This document shows, in pieces, positions 1-10,516 of a stretch of DNA of 46,803 nt. Each line of letters begins with the position of its first letter. Position 1 is the first letter of the stretch. The stretch comes from Planctomycetota bacterium (GTDB lineage Bacteria; Planctomycetota; SZUA-567; H5-PLA8). A program made the translations under genes and the position numbers. The stretch spans positions 1-46,803 of the forward strand of contig JAKLKQ010000056.1 in the NCBI GenBank assembly GCA_023150555.1. The letters are read 5' to 3'. The notes beneath the pieces are model-generated. The model saw only the letters and a program-made list of their open reading frames with translations, searched no databases and was not told where the DNA came from.

Positions 1-240
1 GGCGTTCCCTCGACGCCCCCACAAACTAGGTTTCGGCGGGGTGCCCAAGGGACTTAAGAACTTTTCAACAGAGCAGGAACAGATCATTGGCGCCCAGCCG
101 TGGATAAGATCGGTATCCGCAAGTCCTTGCGCGTGCGGAGCCTTTCCCGATTGGCTGCGCAGTCCGGTCTCTTTTCGGTGTATAAAGCAGGGCAAATCGA
201 AGCAGGTTATCGATCATACGCCGTACACGGAGATCCCTCC
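1..240. other. Upstream region of the first gene
   Basis: No coding sequence is convincing here. The reading frame of the following gene stays open upstream to an ATG at 100, but that extension has no signal peptide and a mixed composition, whereas the ATG at 241 starts a clean export signal. I see no RNA gene or confident promoter. Confidence 0.4.
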
Positions 241-3123
241 ATGCCTCTGAACTGCCGCCGCCTTTTGCTCGTCGGCCTCGCCGCGTGCTTTGTCATTTCC
301 GCCGGGGCGGGGGAGTTCGACGAACTTCAGGTCAAACGCAAGGAGCCCTTCGAGTTCGCTGCGCCGCCGGCGGTGACGCGCGAAGGCGACCGCATCACGA
401 TCGCCTTCGAGACCAAGGCCGGCTGCGACGCGACGATCGCCATCGAGGACGGCGACGGAAGGATCGTGCGCCACCTGGCCAGCGGTGTGTTGGGCGACAA
501 TGCGCCGGCGCCCTTCCAGAAGGGGACGCTCAAGCAGTCCGTCATCTGGGATGGCAAGGACGACCAGGGCAAGTACATCGACGACAAAGAGAACCACGTG
601 GTGCGGGTCTCACTGGGCATGCAGCCCAAACTGGAGCGCACGCTCTTCTGGACCGCGTTCAAGCGCTACGGCACGATGCCGATCCCGGTGCCGCGCCCCG
701 AAGGCGTGTACGTCTACGACGGCAAAGGCTGCGACTTCGTGCGCCTGTACGACCACGACGGCAGGTATATTCGCACCGTCTATCCGTTCCCGGCCGCGAA
801 GCTGAAGGACGTGCAGGGCCTCGACTGGTACGACTACCCGCAGGGGTACAAGCTGCCGGTCAAGGGCGGCCTGTACCAGTGCACGCTGCTGACCAGCGGC
901 ACGAGCTGGAATTCCGGCAATTACCACACGGCCATGCTGGGTACCGCCGCCACGGCGATGGCGGTGAACGGCAAGCGCATCGCGTTGGCGGAGATGTACT
1001 TCAACCGCATCAGCACCGACGGCGACAGCGGCGGCTTGAACCTGCGCGGGCCCAAGATCGGCTTTACGGTCCCGAGCCTGGCCGGCGGCGTGCCGGTGGA
1101 CGTGGGGCCCGCGTCGGTGGCATTCTCGCCCGACGGCAAGACGCTGTACCTGACCGGTTACCTGTGGCGCACCGGCAGCTGGAATGCCACGCCGGACTGC
1201 GAACACGCCGTGCTGAAGATGGCCTACGACGGCGACAAGGAGCCCGAGGTCTTCGTCGGCGAACGCAAGAAGGACGGCAGCGACGACGCGCACCTCTGCG
1301 TGCCCACCAGCGTCGCCACCGACGCGAAGGGAACCGTCTACGTCAGCGACTACATGAACGACCGCGTGCAGGTCTTCGACCCGTCGGGCAAGCTTCTGAA
1401 ATCGATCAAGACGCCCAAGCCCGCCAAGGTCTGCGTGAACCAGAACGACGGCGAGATCTGGGCCTTCAGCTACGAAGTCGTAGGCGTGCCGCATGCCATG
1501 GCTAAGGCGCGCGGTTTGGCTCAGAAGCTCGAGCACACCGTCACGCGCTTCTCGGCGCTGCCCGAGGCCAAGCAGCTCAAGAAGGAAGAGTTCCCGCTGG
1601 GGCAGGGGGAGACGATGGGCTTCGAGTTCATCGGGCACGTCTTCGAGACCGAACTGGACAGCTGGGCGAAGGAACCGGAAGTCTGGGTCGTCGGGCGCAA
1701 GCACCACGCGCGCGGCGACGAGTTCAACTTCTGGGGCGGCTACGCGCAGCGCGAGGCCGACCCGAAGCTCTGGCAGGCCGGAATCCGTATCCAGAAGGTC
1801 GTGAAGGGCAAATGGGACGTGGTCTTCTCCTTCGGCGACGAGACCGTGAAGGAAGTGATCAGCCCCAAACCGCCCACGCACAACATCCAGCGCCTAGTCG
1901 TCAACCCCGTCACCGGGATGCTGTACATCGGCGAGGCCGACAGCGGACCGACGGGCAAGGCAAGCAACCGCTGGATGGAGGTCAACCCCGAGAATGGGAA
2001 ACTGAAGTGGGTCGACCTGCCCTTCAACGCGATGGAAGGCGTTTTCGACATGAACGGACGCGTGTACCTGCGCAATACGGACATGGTCGCGCGCTACGAC
2101 TTCCGCACCTGGCGCGAAGTTCCGTGGGACTACGGCGAAGAGCGCGACAAGCTCGGTAACGACGGCAGCATCAACGGGCACTCGACCTCGGTGATGTCGG
2201 GGCTCAAGATGCCGTCGACCTCGCCCGTCTGCTACCACCAGGGCGGCATCGACGTAAACGCGAAGGGCGACTTGGTCGCCAGCTGCGCGTACCGCTACGT
2301 GGGCATCAGCGGCGGGCAGCGCATCGAGGATGGAAATCTGCACAAGAACCTCGCCTACGCGCCGCAGGTCTACCCCGGCCGCGTGGCCAGTTCGACCTCG
2401 CCGTGCATTCACGTCTGGGACAAGCACGGGAACCTCAAGGTCGAGGACGCAGTGCCGGGCGTCGAGCAGTGCGACGGCGTGGGCATCGACGTGGACGGCA
2501 ACATCTACCTGATGACCGCGCCCACGCGCGTATACGGCGGGAAGCGCTACTTCGACCACATGACGCAGACGCTGCTGCGCACGCGCCCCAAAGCAGCCAA
2601 GCTGGTGGCTTCGTCGGCGAAGGCGGCCATTCCGCTTCCGAAGGACTCCGCGCCCAAGCGCCCCGGTGACGTCGACGCCACGCGCACCGGCGTGGCCTGG
2701 ATCGACGGCGCCGACTGGTTCTACGGCGGCGTGGGCTTCGCCGGGTTCAACATGCACGGCGCCGGCGGCGGCTGCGCGTGCTGGTTCTCGCGCTTCACGC
2801 TCGATTATTTCGCACGCAGCATCGCGCCCGAGCCCCAGCAGTACCGCGTGGCGATCGTCGACAAGGCCGGCAACCTGATCTTGCGCATCGGCCAGTACGG
2901 CAACGTCGACGACGGCAAGCCGCTGGTCGCCGACGGAGGGCCCAAGGATACCAACGGCATCGGCGGCGACGAGGTTGGTCTCGTGCATCCGTGCTTCGTC
3001 GGGACCATGACCGACCGCCGCATCTTTATCAGCGACTACGGCAACGCGCGGGTCGTCAGCGTGAAGATCGGGTACCACGACGAGAAGCGGGTGCCGCTGA
3101 AAGAGATCCCCGACAAACAGTAA
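241..3123 (+). CDS. Secreted NHL/beta-propeller repeat protein with FlgD-like Ig domain
   Basis: About 960 residues. The start at 241 was chosen because it opens a typical signal peptide (basic NCRR, hydrophobic LLLVGLAACFVIS, Ala/Gly cleavage region), preceded by GGAG about 9 nt upstream. Around residues 45-130 lies a segment like the FlgD Ig-like domain (charged patch, then W-D-G-K-D-D-Q-G). The rest looks like a beta-propeller: at about residue 360 there is an NHL-type blade (G-T-V-Y-V-S-D-Y-M-N-D-R-V-Q-V-F), with similar blades spread to the C-terminus (ISDYGNARVVSVKI). No catalytic motif is evident. Such proteins are common in PVC bacteria and are presumed to bind or process extracellular ligands; the role here is unknown. 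It appears to stand alone; the next gene starts 55 nt downstream with its own ribosome binding site. Confidence 0.8.
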   Translation: MPLNCRRLLLVGLAACFVISAGAGEFDELQVKRKEPFEFAAPPAVTREGDRITIAFETKAGCDATIAIEDGDGRIVRHLASGVLGDNAPAPFQKGTLKQSVIWDGKDDQGKYIDDKENHVVRVSLGMQPKLERTLFWTAFKRYGTMPIPVPRPEGVYVYDGKGCDFVRLYDHDGRYIRTVYPFPAAKLKDVQGLDWYDYPQGYKLPVKGGLYQCTLLTSGTSWNSGNYHTAMLGTAATAMAVNGKRIALAEMYFNRISTDGDSGGLNLRGPKIGFTVPSLAGGVPVDVGPASVAFSPDGKTLYLTGYLWRTGSWNATPDCEHAVLKMAYDGDKEPEVFVGERKKDGSDDAHLCVPTSVATDAKGTVYVSDYMNDRVQVFDPSGKLLKSIKTPKPAKVCVNQNDGEIWAFSYEVVGVPHAMAKARGLAQKLEHTVTRFSALPEAKQLKKEEFPLGQGETMGFEFIGHVFETELDSWAKEPEVWVVGRKHHARGDEFNFWGGYAQREADPKLWQAGIRIQKVVKGKWDVVFSFGDETVKEVISPKPPTHNIQRLVVNPVTGMLYIGEADSGPTGKASNRWMEVNPENGKLKWVDLPFNAMEGVFDMNGRVYLRNTDMVARYDFRTWREVPWDYGEERDKLGNDGSINGHSTSVMSGLKMPSTSPVCYHQGGIDVNAKGDLVASCAYRYVGISGGQRIEDGNLHKNLAYAPQVYPGRVASSTSPCIHVWDKHGNLKVEDAVPGVEQCDGVGIDVDGNIYLMTAPTRVYGGKRYFDHMTQTLLRTRPKAAKLVASSAKAAIPLPKDSAPKRPGDVDATRTGVAWIDGADWFYGGVGFAGFNMHGAGGGCACWFSRFTLDYFARSIAPEPQQYRVAIVDKAGNLILRIGQYGNVDDGKPLVADGGPKDTNGIGGDEVGLVHPCFVGTMTDRRIFISDYGNARVVSVKIGYHDEKRVPLKEIPDKQ

Positions 3124-3178
3124 GACCACGTCGGCTGCGCGCGCTCTTGGGCCGGCGCTGCGGCCGGGAGCCGGCCGC

Positions 3179-4564
3179 GTGACCTCCGAACCTCAGGCGC
3201 CCAACTCCGGGGTAACGCCGGGCGTCTTCGTGTTGCGCTGGCTCTGGGTGACGGTCCTCTCTGCGAACGGATTGCTCGCGGTAACGTGGTGGCACCTCAT
3301 GCCCCACGGATTCGCCATTTCCCATCCGCGTTTCTGGAGCAACACGGTGCTGCCGTGTGCGGCTCTGGTCGTTTGCGTTTCGGGCATCGGCGCGTTCCTC
3401 GTTCGCAGGATGCGCTTCGTGCGCCTGGTGGCATTCGTCTGTGCCGGGTTCTGGGCCGGCACCGGCGGCTACACCCTCCTTCTCATTCCCAGCAGCGGCT
3501 TTCGCCTAGGCATGGTCTGTACCGTTTCGGGCCTGGTGCTGGTGGTCTTCGCGTGGCGAGTGGCCGGCGGGACGCCGGCGCGGTGCGAAGGGCGGCTCGT
3601 CTTCGCGGCCCTGCTGGCCGGTGCCGCGCCTGGCGTCCTCCTGCTGTCCGCAATGCGCAGCGATGCGTCTTCCACGAATCCATCCAACCATCCGCTTGCG
3701 CTCGCTCCCGCTTCGGACGCGGGCGACGATCCGGCGGCACGTGAGAACTTTGCTTTGCGGGATGGCGTAAGCGTATTTCCGGAAGCGGCGCGCTTTGCCG
3801 TTCGTGCCAACGGCCTCGTGATCGAGATTCAGCCGCTCCTGACGTTCGTCAGCCGGAGCCCGGACCGCTTTTGGACCAACTTTGCGCCGCCGGGCCTGCG
3901 CCGCGAACCGGCGCGCAAGCTCAGCCGCGCCATCCGTGACCCCGCGCGCGCGGCCTTCGAGTATCACGGCAGCTTCATGAGCCGGATGGAGGTACGCGCC
4001 GCGGACGGCGAAGCGCCGCAGATCGAGGCCGTTGGCCGGCTGGACAGAGAGACCTACAGCCATTTGAACACGTTTACGGACGTTGGTATCGCGGGAGCCA
4101 AGCGCCTGTTCCTGAGCTTCTCGCCTTGTCCGGAGTCGCGGATCGAAGTCCTGGCCAGCGACTATCCTTTTGGACGTCCGGCGCGGTTTGCGTACCTGGG
4201 AGCGGACGGCATCTTCCGCGTGCTGCAGGCTTCCGACGCCGAGAAAGGCCCGTACACCGAGCTGGCCTCGGGGCCGCTTGCGCGCGACGAGCCCCTGGCG
4301 ATCGCGCTGTACGACGGTGAACGGTTCGCCGCGAGGCTGGTCTTCAGGGATTGGGCGGCGCAGGCGAGCACCGAATTATCGCCCAGCGCGGGCTGGGGCG
4401 TGGCTCAGAACGCCATCGAGTTCAGCAGGATCGAGGAGTTGGCCGCGCCGCAATTCCGCCTGGTCCTGACGCTGGCGGGCACCAGTGTGGGCCGCGGCTT
4501 CGACAGCGTGGGCCACGCGCCGGGCGTATATTGGAATCGAATGCGAGTCGAGTTGGAACCCTGA
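3179..4564 (+). CDS. Polytopic membrane protein with C-terminal soluble domain, unknown function
   Basis: 461 residues from a GTG start with GGGAG about 8 nt upstream. The first ~165 residues contain about five hydrophobic segments (near residues 18-40, 55-75, 83-105, 110-130 and 140-160). The remaining ~300 residues are hydrophilic and probably beta-rich, with no family motif that I recognise. It converges on the ABC ATPase gene with only 6 nt between the stop codons, so any terminator must overlap coding DNA. The open frame and composition match its neighbours, so it is very likely a real gene. Confidence 0.7.
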   Translation: MTSEPQAPNSGVTPGVFVLRWLWVTVLSANGLLAVTWWHLMPHGFAISHPRFWSNTVLPCAALVVCVSGIGAFLVRRMRFVRLVAFVCAGFWAGTGGYTLLLIPSSGFRLGMVCTVSGLVLVVFAWRVAGGTPARCEGRLVFAALLAGAAPGVLLLSAMRSDASSTNPSNHPLALAPASDAGDDPAARENFALRDGVSVFPEAARFAVRANGLVIEIQPLLTFVSRSPDRFWTNFAPPGLRREPARKLSRAIRDPARAAFEYHGSFMSRMEVRAADGEAPQIEAVGRLDRETYSHLNTFTDVGIAGAKRLFLSFSPCPESRIEVLASDYPFGRPARFAYLGADGIFRVLQASDAEKGPYTELASGPLARDEPLAIALYDGERFAARLVFRDWAAQASTELSPSAGWGVAQNAIEFSRIEELAAPQFRLVLTLAGTSVGRGFDSVGHAPGVYWNRMRVELEP

Positions 4565-4570
4565 AGCGCG

Positions 4571-5731
<1,161 letters not shown>

Positions 5732-5859
5732 GCCACACCGCCTCTCTCGAACTTTTTGAGCAGGGCCATTTCAGCAAGTTGGGCCCCTTCTGTCAATCGG
5801 CCCTCAGAAACGCCGCGTTCTTTTCGCGGTCGAGAGTGTAACTCGTTGAATTGCAGTAG

Positions 5860-5890
5860 GTTGCAACCGATTGAAAAAGCGGGTTTTCCG
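5860..5890 (+). promoter_or_regulatory. Motif shared with the second sigma-factor gene
   Basis: The segment GTTGCAACCGA (5860-5870) followed by TTTTCCG (5884-5890) lies about 60 nt before the ECF sigma gene. A near-identical pair, GTTGCAAACGA and TTTTCCG, lies at 36339-36359, about 55 nt before the other sigma gene. The gap between the halves is 13 nt here and 3 nt there, a difference of 10, close to one helical turn. Possibly a promoter or operator; function inferred only from recurrence. Confidence 0.3.
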
Positions 5891-5929
5891 CGGCATTTTC
5901 TGCTTGGCTCCGCGTCCCTGGGCCTTGAA

Positions 5930-6598
5930 ATGGGCACCATGGTTTCGGACCCGGAAGCTTTGACGGACAGCCGGCGCAGCGCGCTGGGCGAGGACGCTGC
6001 TTTTCCGGCACAGGACTGGCCTGCGTTGCGGGCCGGCGATGCCGTTGCGCGCGAACGCTTCTACCTTTGTTACGCGGCGGTGTTGCTGCGCGCGATCCGG
6101 GCCTGGGCGCGGGGCTTGAGCGACGCGGAGGCCGAGGACCTGCTCTCCGAGAGTTTCGTGAAGGCGTTCCGGCACCTGGGCGACCTGCGAGATGCCGGCA
6201 ACCTGGAAGGCTGGCTCTTCCGCCTTGCGCGGAACGTGACGATGGACCACTGCCGGCGAAACGGACGCAGCGTGCGCGAATGGAGCTTTGGGGATCTCAG
6301 CCACACCGCGCGCGACGCCGCGGTGCGCGGGATGCGCGCGGACAGCGGCGACGTGCTGGCCGCGCTGGCGTCGGCGGAGGACCGCGAACAACTTGCGGCC
6401 TTGATCGGGCAGGTGTTGGCCGAGTTGCCCGCGCGGCAGCAGGAAGCGCTGCTGGGCAAGTACCGCCGCGGCGAACGCGTGGATGACCTGGCGCGGCGGT
6501 TGGGGATCGAGCGGGAAGCTGCCGCGTCGCTCCTGCACCGCGCGCGCCGCAGCTTCCGCGAACGGTTCCGCCTGCGCGCGAAGGCCTTGGATCTTTGA
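5930..6598 (+). CDS. ECF-type RNA polymerase sigma factor
   Basis: About 222 residues. Region 2 (about 43-112) contains the typical helices with A-E-D-L-L-S-E-S-F-V-K-A-F and W-L-F-R-L-A-R-N; region 4 (about 160-215) has the L-P-A-R-Q-Q-E-A-L-L segment and an HTH ending in L-L-H-R-A-R-R-S-F-R. The frame is open far upstream, but conserved sequence begins at this point. ATGs at 5930 and 5939 are both possible and neither has a strong Shine-Dalgarno sequence. The stop is followed after about 19 nt by a membrane-anchored HEAT protein, the position usually held by an anti-sigma factor, so the two are probably cotranscribed. It likely redirects RNA polymerase to a small regulon, perhaps including its own promoter. 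Confidence 0.88.
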   Translation: MGTMVSDPEALTDSRRSALGEDAAFPAQDWPALRAGDAVARERFYLCYAAVLLRAIRAWARGLSDAEAEDLLSESFVKAFRHLGDLRDAGNLEGWLFRLARNVTMDHCRRNGRSVREWSFGDLSHTARDAAVRGMRADSGDVLAALASAEDREQLAALIGQVLAELPARQQEALLGKYRRGERVDDLARRLGIEREAAASLLHRARRSFRERFRLRAKALDL

Positions 6599-6617
6599 GC
6601 GGGGAAGGATGGACCCA

Positions 6618-8480
6618 ATGACCGACGACCTGAAGAACGTACGCGAGACCGGCGAGGAACTCGAACCCGAGCGCCTGGTCGGTGCGGCGGACGAGGACCC
6701 ATCCGCCGAAGCGCTTGCACGCGCCTGGGCGAAGACGCAGGCCGCGAAGGAGCCTTCGACCGAATCCTGGCAGCGCCCGCGCGTGGAATGGTGGGTCGCG
6801 AGCATCGTCACCGCCGCGGCGCTGTTCATGTTCGCGGTACTGCTGGGCCGGCAGTCCGGCGTTCCGCTGTTCATGCCCACGGGCCAGGTGGCGGGCGGCG
6901 AATCGACCGCCGAGCCCAGCGACGAGGACATCGCGTGCTGGATCGCGCAGTTGACCGATGAGGATTTCGCCAAGCGCCAGGAAGCCTGGCGGAGGCTGCT
7001 GCACAGCGGCGTGAAGGCGCGCGAAGCATTGAAGGGGTTCAAGAGCGGTGGCGATGCCGAGCAGGACAAGCTCGTCAATGAGCTGCGGAACGCGCACGAG
7101 TTGCTCGCGGAATTGGAAGGCATTCCCGATTCGGAGTCGCTGGCCTTCTGGCGTGCGGTCTGGCGCGCGGAAGTCGCCACGCAGCCGAACTTGTGGAGCA
7201 CTGGGATCGCGATGAATCCGGAGGATCCGCAGCCTTCGCCGCCGCCATCGAAGCTGATGCAGGATGTCATCGATGCGCGTTTCGGCGCGGAAAAGGCGAA
7301 GGAGGTCGCCGCGCGGTTCCGCAAGGCCTTCAGCGCGCTGCAGGACTACACCACGTGGCATCGCGTTGTGGACAAAGGCGACAGCGCGAAGCAGTTGGAC
7401 CTCGCCGCCGAACGCCGCCAGATGGATGGGCTGCTGCAGGCCGTCGCGGATGCGGGCAATGCCGCCGCGCCGGTGGTGCTCTCCATTCTGCAGATTGCGA
7501 CGCCCATGCAGCGCGGGATGGATTGGCATATGCCGCGGCCGAAGGGGATCCTGCTGCCCTACACCGACGACCACCTGCGCATGATCGTCGCGGCGGAGAA
7601 GATGAAGCTTCAGGAAGCCCTTCCGATCCTGATGAAGCAGTTCCTCTCGGACGGCTATCCCAGCCCGACCATCCAGGCGCACGCGTGGAGCGCGGCCTGG
7701 CGCATATGCGGCAGGGCGGACAAGGCTCCGAACTTTCCGGTGCTGATCGGCGCCTTGGAACCCGAGCAGATCGAAGCGCTGTGGGCCTTTTGGGTCGATC
7801 GCGAAGTCAAGACCTGGGTGCCGCTGCTGGGCGACGAGGATCACGACAAGCGCGAGGGCGCCCAGCGCAGGCTCGTCGACCTGGGCAGGCGCGTGAAAGC
7901 CGCGATCGACAGACTGCCGCCGTCCGACGATCCGGAAGTGGCGGCGCGCCTGAAGAGAGTTCGGGAGATCTACTTCGTGGCGGCGGACTGCAAGACGGTC
8001 GATGAAGCCGTCGCGTTGCTCGACCGGCTGAATGCCGATCTGTCCAGGCGGGTATCTGCCGATTCTGCTCCGATGCAAGACGAACTGGTGAAGATGATCG
8101 AGGATGTATACGCGCGAATTCCTGAGCTCGCCGAGTCGGGGCAGGCGGACCTGGTCGTCGCCAACCTTCGGTACAAGGCGGGCATGGAGGCCTACAAGCA
8201 ATACCGGGATAGCAATAAAAAAAGCGACCTCTCCCAGGTCCTGAGGCGCGCATCGGCCGATTTGGAAAAGGCGGTGGCATTCTACGGCAAGCACCTGAAG
8301 GCGAATCCGAACGACAAACTGGCGCAGGACCGCCAGGTCGAATGCAACATGATCGAATACGCGTGCAGAAAGTACGGAGGTTTTGAGCGGGAAGCCGCAG
8401 CCGAAGAAGAGCCCATGGAAGCAAAGAAGGCCCCTGAAGGCGCCGCTGCAGCAGAACAGGATGTCGTCCCTGCCAAGTGA
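6618..8480 (+). CDS. Membrane-anchored HEAT-like protein next to the sigma factor
   Basis: About 620 residues from ATG 6618, chosen because GGAAGGA lies at proper distance; ATG 6609 sits too close to it. A hydrophilic N-terminus of about 57 residues is followed by one transmembrane helix (VASIVTAAALFMFAVLL) and a large, presumably extracytoplasmic, helical part. The small HEAT signature occurs twice, near residue 105 (W-I-A-Q-L-T-D-E-D-F) and near residue 400 (W-V-P-L-L-G-D-E-D-H). The C-terminal ~100 residues resemble the C-terminus of the next gene product. It has the topology of an anti-sigma factor, but no zinc-binding anti-sigma motif (H-x3-C-x2-C) is visible. It may tether or sense for the sigma factor, or be a sigma target. 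Confidence 0.75.
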   Translation: MTDDLKNVRETGEELEPERLVGAADEDPSAEALARAWAKTQAAKEPSTESWQRPRVEWWVASIVTAAALFMFAVLLGRQSGVPLFMPTGQVAGGESTAEPSDEDIACWIAQLTDEDFAKRQEAWRRLLHSGVKAREALKGFKSGGDAEQDKLVNELRNAHELLAELEGIPDSESLAFWRAVWRAEVATQPNLWSTGIAMNPEDPQPSPPPSKLMQDVIDARFGAEKAKEVAARFRKAFSALQDYTTWHRVVDKGDSAKQLDLAAERRQMDGLLQAVADAGNAAAPVVLSILQIATPMQRGMDWHMPRPKGILLPYTDDHLRMIVAAEKMKLQEALPILMKQFLSDGYPSPTIQAHAWSAAWRICGRADKAPNFPVLIGALEPEQIEALWAFWVDREVKTWVPLLGDEDHDKREGAQRRLVDLGRRVKAAIDRLPPSDDPEVAARLKRVREIYFVAADCKTVDEAVALLDRLNADLSRRVSADSAPMQDELVKMIEDVYARIPELAESGQADLVVANLRYKAGMEAYKQYRDSNKKSDLSQVLRRASADLEKAVAFYGKHLKANPNDKLAQDRQVECNMIEYACRKYGGFEREAAAEEEPMEAKKAPEGAAAAEQDVVPAK

Positions 8481-8491
8481 GGCGAACGATC

Positions 8492-9175
8492 ATGCATCCG
8501 CAATCGATGGGCAAAAGACTCCTGGTGGCGGCGTTTCTTCCGGCGCCGTGTCTTGCGCTCCGCGCGGAGGAATCCGCCGTCCAGAGCCTGATCGCACAGT
8601 TGAGCGACGAGGATTACGAGACGCGGGTGGCTGCCGAGAAGCAGCTCACCGAATTGGGCGATGCCGCCCGCGAGGCCTTGAAGGCCCTGCAGACAGACGA
8701 CCCGGAGGTTCGAGTGCGTGCCGCGCGCGTGCTGATCGCCACGGCAACCTGCGAGAATGTGGCGACGCTGGAAGAGGCGGCTGCGCTGCGGAGCCGCCTT
8801 ATCGGCGAGTTCGTGAGCACGGCGAGTGCGGGCGACGCCGAAGCGGGCGAAAGGGCACGTGCGCGGATGGAGGCGGCGTGGAAACGCATTGAAGAACTGG
8901 CGCCGGCCGCCGATCGCAACCTGAAACTCGCTGACCTGCGTTTGGAGGCTGGCGTTGCGTTGTACGGCGCCTGCCGATGGTCCCGGCGAAGCGCGAAGAT
9001 CGCCGAACTGGCGCACGCCGAACTCGGCGCGGCCGTGGACGCGTACGAAGACTTCCTGAAGAGCCACCCGGGGCGCGAGGATATCGAAGAACGCCAGCAG
9101 CGGGCCCAGCAGTACCAGTACGGATCCCGCAAGATGTACGTGATCGAGTGCGGTCACGAAATCAAGCAGCGTTGA
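8492..9175 (+). CDS. Secreted HEAT-type protein, paralogue of the preceding product
   Basis: About 227 residues. The ATG at 8492 is preceded by GAGG 9 nt upstream; a GTG at 8477 overlapping the previous stop and an ATG at 8507 are alternatives. The N-terminus is an export signal (LLVAAFLPAPCLAL). It is followed by the small HEAT signature (L-I-A-Q-L-S-D-E-D-Y-E-T-R) and a second helical repeat ending in V-R-V-R-A-A-R-V-L. The last ~100 residues match the C-terminus of the preceding protein (alternating A-x-x-x-L-x-x-A-V-x-x-Y with a following N/H-P), which points to duplication within the cluster. Probably cotranscribed with the sigma factor and membrane HEAT protein. Confidence 0.7.
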   Translation: MHPQSMGKRLLVAAFLPAPCLALRAEESAVQSLIAQLSDEDYETRVAAEKQLTELGDAAREALKALQTDDPEVRVRAARVLIATATCENVATLEEAAALRSRLIGEFVSTASAGDAEAGERARARMEAAWKRIEELAPAADRNLKLADLRLEAGVALYGACRWSRRSAKIAELAHAELGAAVDAYEDFLKSHPGREDIEERQQRAQQYQYGSRKMYVIECGHEIKQR

Positions 9176-9186
9176 GTCTTTCGCGG

Positions 9187-9972
9187 CTATCCGACGTCCA
9201 GCACCAGTCCGTCGTAGGCGAGGCGGATCGACGGCGGAAGTTTCGCTTCGACCGCCGCGTGATCGACCTCGTGAGCCATGTGCGTGAAGAACGTCTGGCG
9301 CGGCGCGATAGCGTCAACAGCCGCGAGCGATTCTTCGAGGTTCATGTGCGTCGGGTGCGCCTTCTCGCGCAGCATGTCGATGACCAGGGTGTCGACGCCG
9401 CGCAGCCGTTCGAGCGATGCGTCCGGCACGCGCTTGACGTCGGGGCAGTACGCGATCGCCGGGCCGCCGCTTTCCGCGGTGAAGATATACCCCTGGCTCT
9501 CCAAGATCTGGTGGTCCAGCGCCACCGGCGTTACGCGCACGGCGCCGATCGTGAAGGCCTCGCCGCCGACGGTGTGCGGAATCACGCTCGGCAGGCCCGG
9601 GCGGTGCCGGTCGCTGAAGATGTAGTCGAAGCACTGCCGCAGCCGAGCCAGCGTCGGCGCGTCGGCCCAGAGGTCGATGGCGGATTCCTGGAGCAGGTTG
9701 AAGCGCCGCAAGTCGTCGATGCCCACGACGTGGTCGGCGTGGTAGTGCGTGAGGAGCACGGCATCGAGGCGCGGCGGCCGGGCGCGCAGCATCTGCTGGC
9801 GGAAGTCGGGCCCGGTATCGACCAGCACGCAGGTGGCGCCGGACTTCACCAGCGCCGCGCAGCGCAGGCGCTTGTTGCGCGGGTCGTCGCTGGTGCAGAC
9901 CGCGCAGTCGCACGCGATACAGGGAACGCCCGTGGAGGTGCCGGAGCCGAGGAATTCGAAAGTAATCGTCAT
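9187..9972 (-). CDS. MBL-fold metal-dependent hydrolase, PhnP-like
   Basis: About 261 residues. The frame continues upstream to 10080, but that part runs through the neighbouring gene's repeat-derived tail, and conserved sequence begins at MTITFEFLGSGTSTGVP, so 9972 is the start. The metal-binding motif T-H-Y-H-A-D-H-V-V-G is typical of metallo-beta-lactamase-fold phosphodiesterases. An N-terminal cysteine cluster (C-x2-C-x-C-x2-C) resembles the structural zinc site of the PhnP-like group, and later metal ligands are suggested by T-H-M-A-H-E-V-D-H. The likely reaction is hydrolysis of a cyclic phosphate or similar phosphodiester. The true substrate is uncertain because there is no phn operon here. 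It converges on the preceding HEAT gene with an 11-nt gap. Confidence 0.85.
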   Translation of the reverse strand: MTITFEFLGSGTSTGVPCIACDCAVCTSDDPRNKRLRCAALVKSGATCVLVDTGPDFRQQMLRARPPRLDAVLLTHYHADHVVGIDDLRRFNLLQESAIDLWADAPTLARLRQCFDYIFSDRHRPGLPSVIPHTVGGEAFTIGAVRVTPVALDHQILESQGYIFTAESGGPAIAYCPDVKRVPDASLERLRGVDTLVIDMLREKAHPTHMNLEESLAAVDAIAPRQTFFTHMAHEVDHAAVEAKLPPSIRLAYDGLVLDVG

Positions 9973-9997
9973 TTCACTTGTAACCCAATTGATGTTT

Positions 9998-10483
9998 CTA
10001 GTTTCTGGTTCCGGGTTTCTTGTTCTTGGCCTTGGAGGCCGGAGTTGGCGCTGGAGCGCCCCTTGCCGGCGGTGTTCCATAGTATGCAGACTGCTTTAGA
10101 TACTTTTGTCCACGAATGTCCGTAGATTTCAAATAGCGCATGAGCCCAGCCATGAGACGCCCGGTCTTGTCTGCTTGTTCCTTGATGGTGCTGTATTGCT
10201 CTTCACTCAAATAACCTTGGTCAAGTGCAATGTAGAGTTGAGAATGAATCTCGCCGACAGAGCCTTTGGCAATTGCCAGGAAATGAAGGAACTCGCCCGA
10301 ACCGTCACGTTCGAATCCTTCGGCAATACTCGACATAACCGAAATGGCAGCCCTCCTTAGCTGATCCCGCAAGGCAAAGTCTCTCGCAAGCATACCAGTC
10401 TTGGAGGCCGAATAGATTGAACGGCAGAGTTGCCTTGCGAATTTCCATGCTTCAAGATCTTCAAATTTTCGAATTGTCGGCAT
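9998..10483 (-). CDS. Four-helix-bundle protein (23S rRNA intervening-sequence family)
   Basis: About 161 residues starting at MPTIRKFEDLEAW, the usual N-terminus of this family. Diagnostic blocks are F-E-D-L-x-x-W-x-x-A-R, then L-R-D-Q-L-R-R-A-A-I-S-V-M-S-S-I-A-E-G-F-E-R and F-L-x-x-A-x-G-S-x-x-E. Family members form pentameric four-helix bundles; they were named from rRNA insertions but are mostly free-standing and of unknown function. The last ~25 residues (Ala/Pro then K-N-K-K-P-G-T-R-N) are encoded by the A/C-rich dispersed repeat also seen upstream at 10517-10576, so the natural C-terminus seems to have been replaced or extended by repeat DNA. The base composition is less GC-rich than its neighbours, which suggests a mobile gene. 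Confidence 0.88.
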   Translation of the reverse strand: MPTIRKFEDLEAWKFARQLCRSIYSASKTGMLARDFALRDQLRRAAISVMSSIAEGFERDGSGEFLHFLAIAKGSVGEIHSQLYIALDQGYLSEEQYSTIKEQADKTGRLMAGLMRYLKSTDIRGQKYLKQSAYYGTPPARGAPAPTPASKAKNKKPGTRN

Positions 10484-10516
10484 GAGACCACCGGTTGGGA
10501 GTATCACTCTCTTAGG

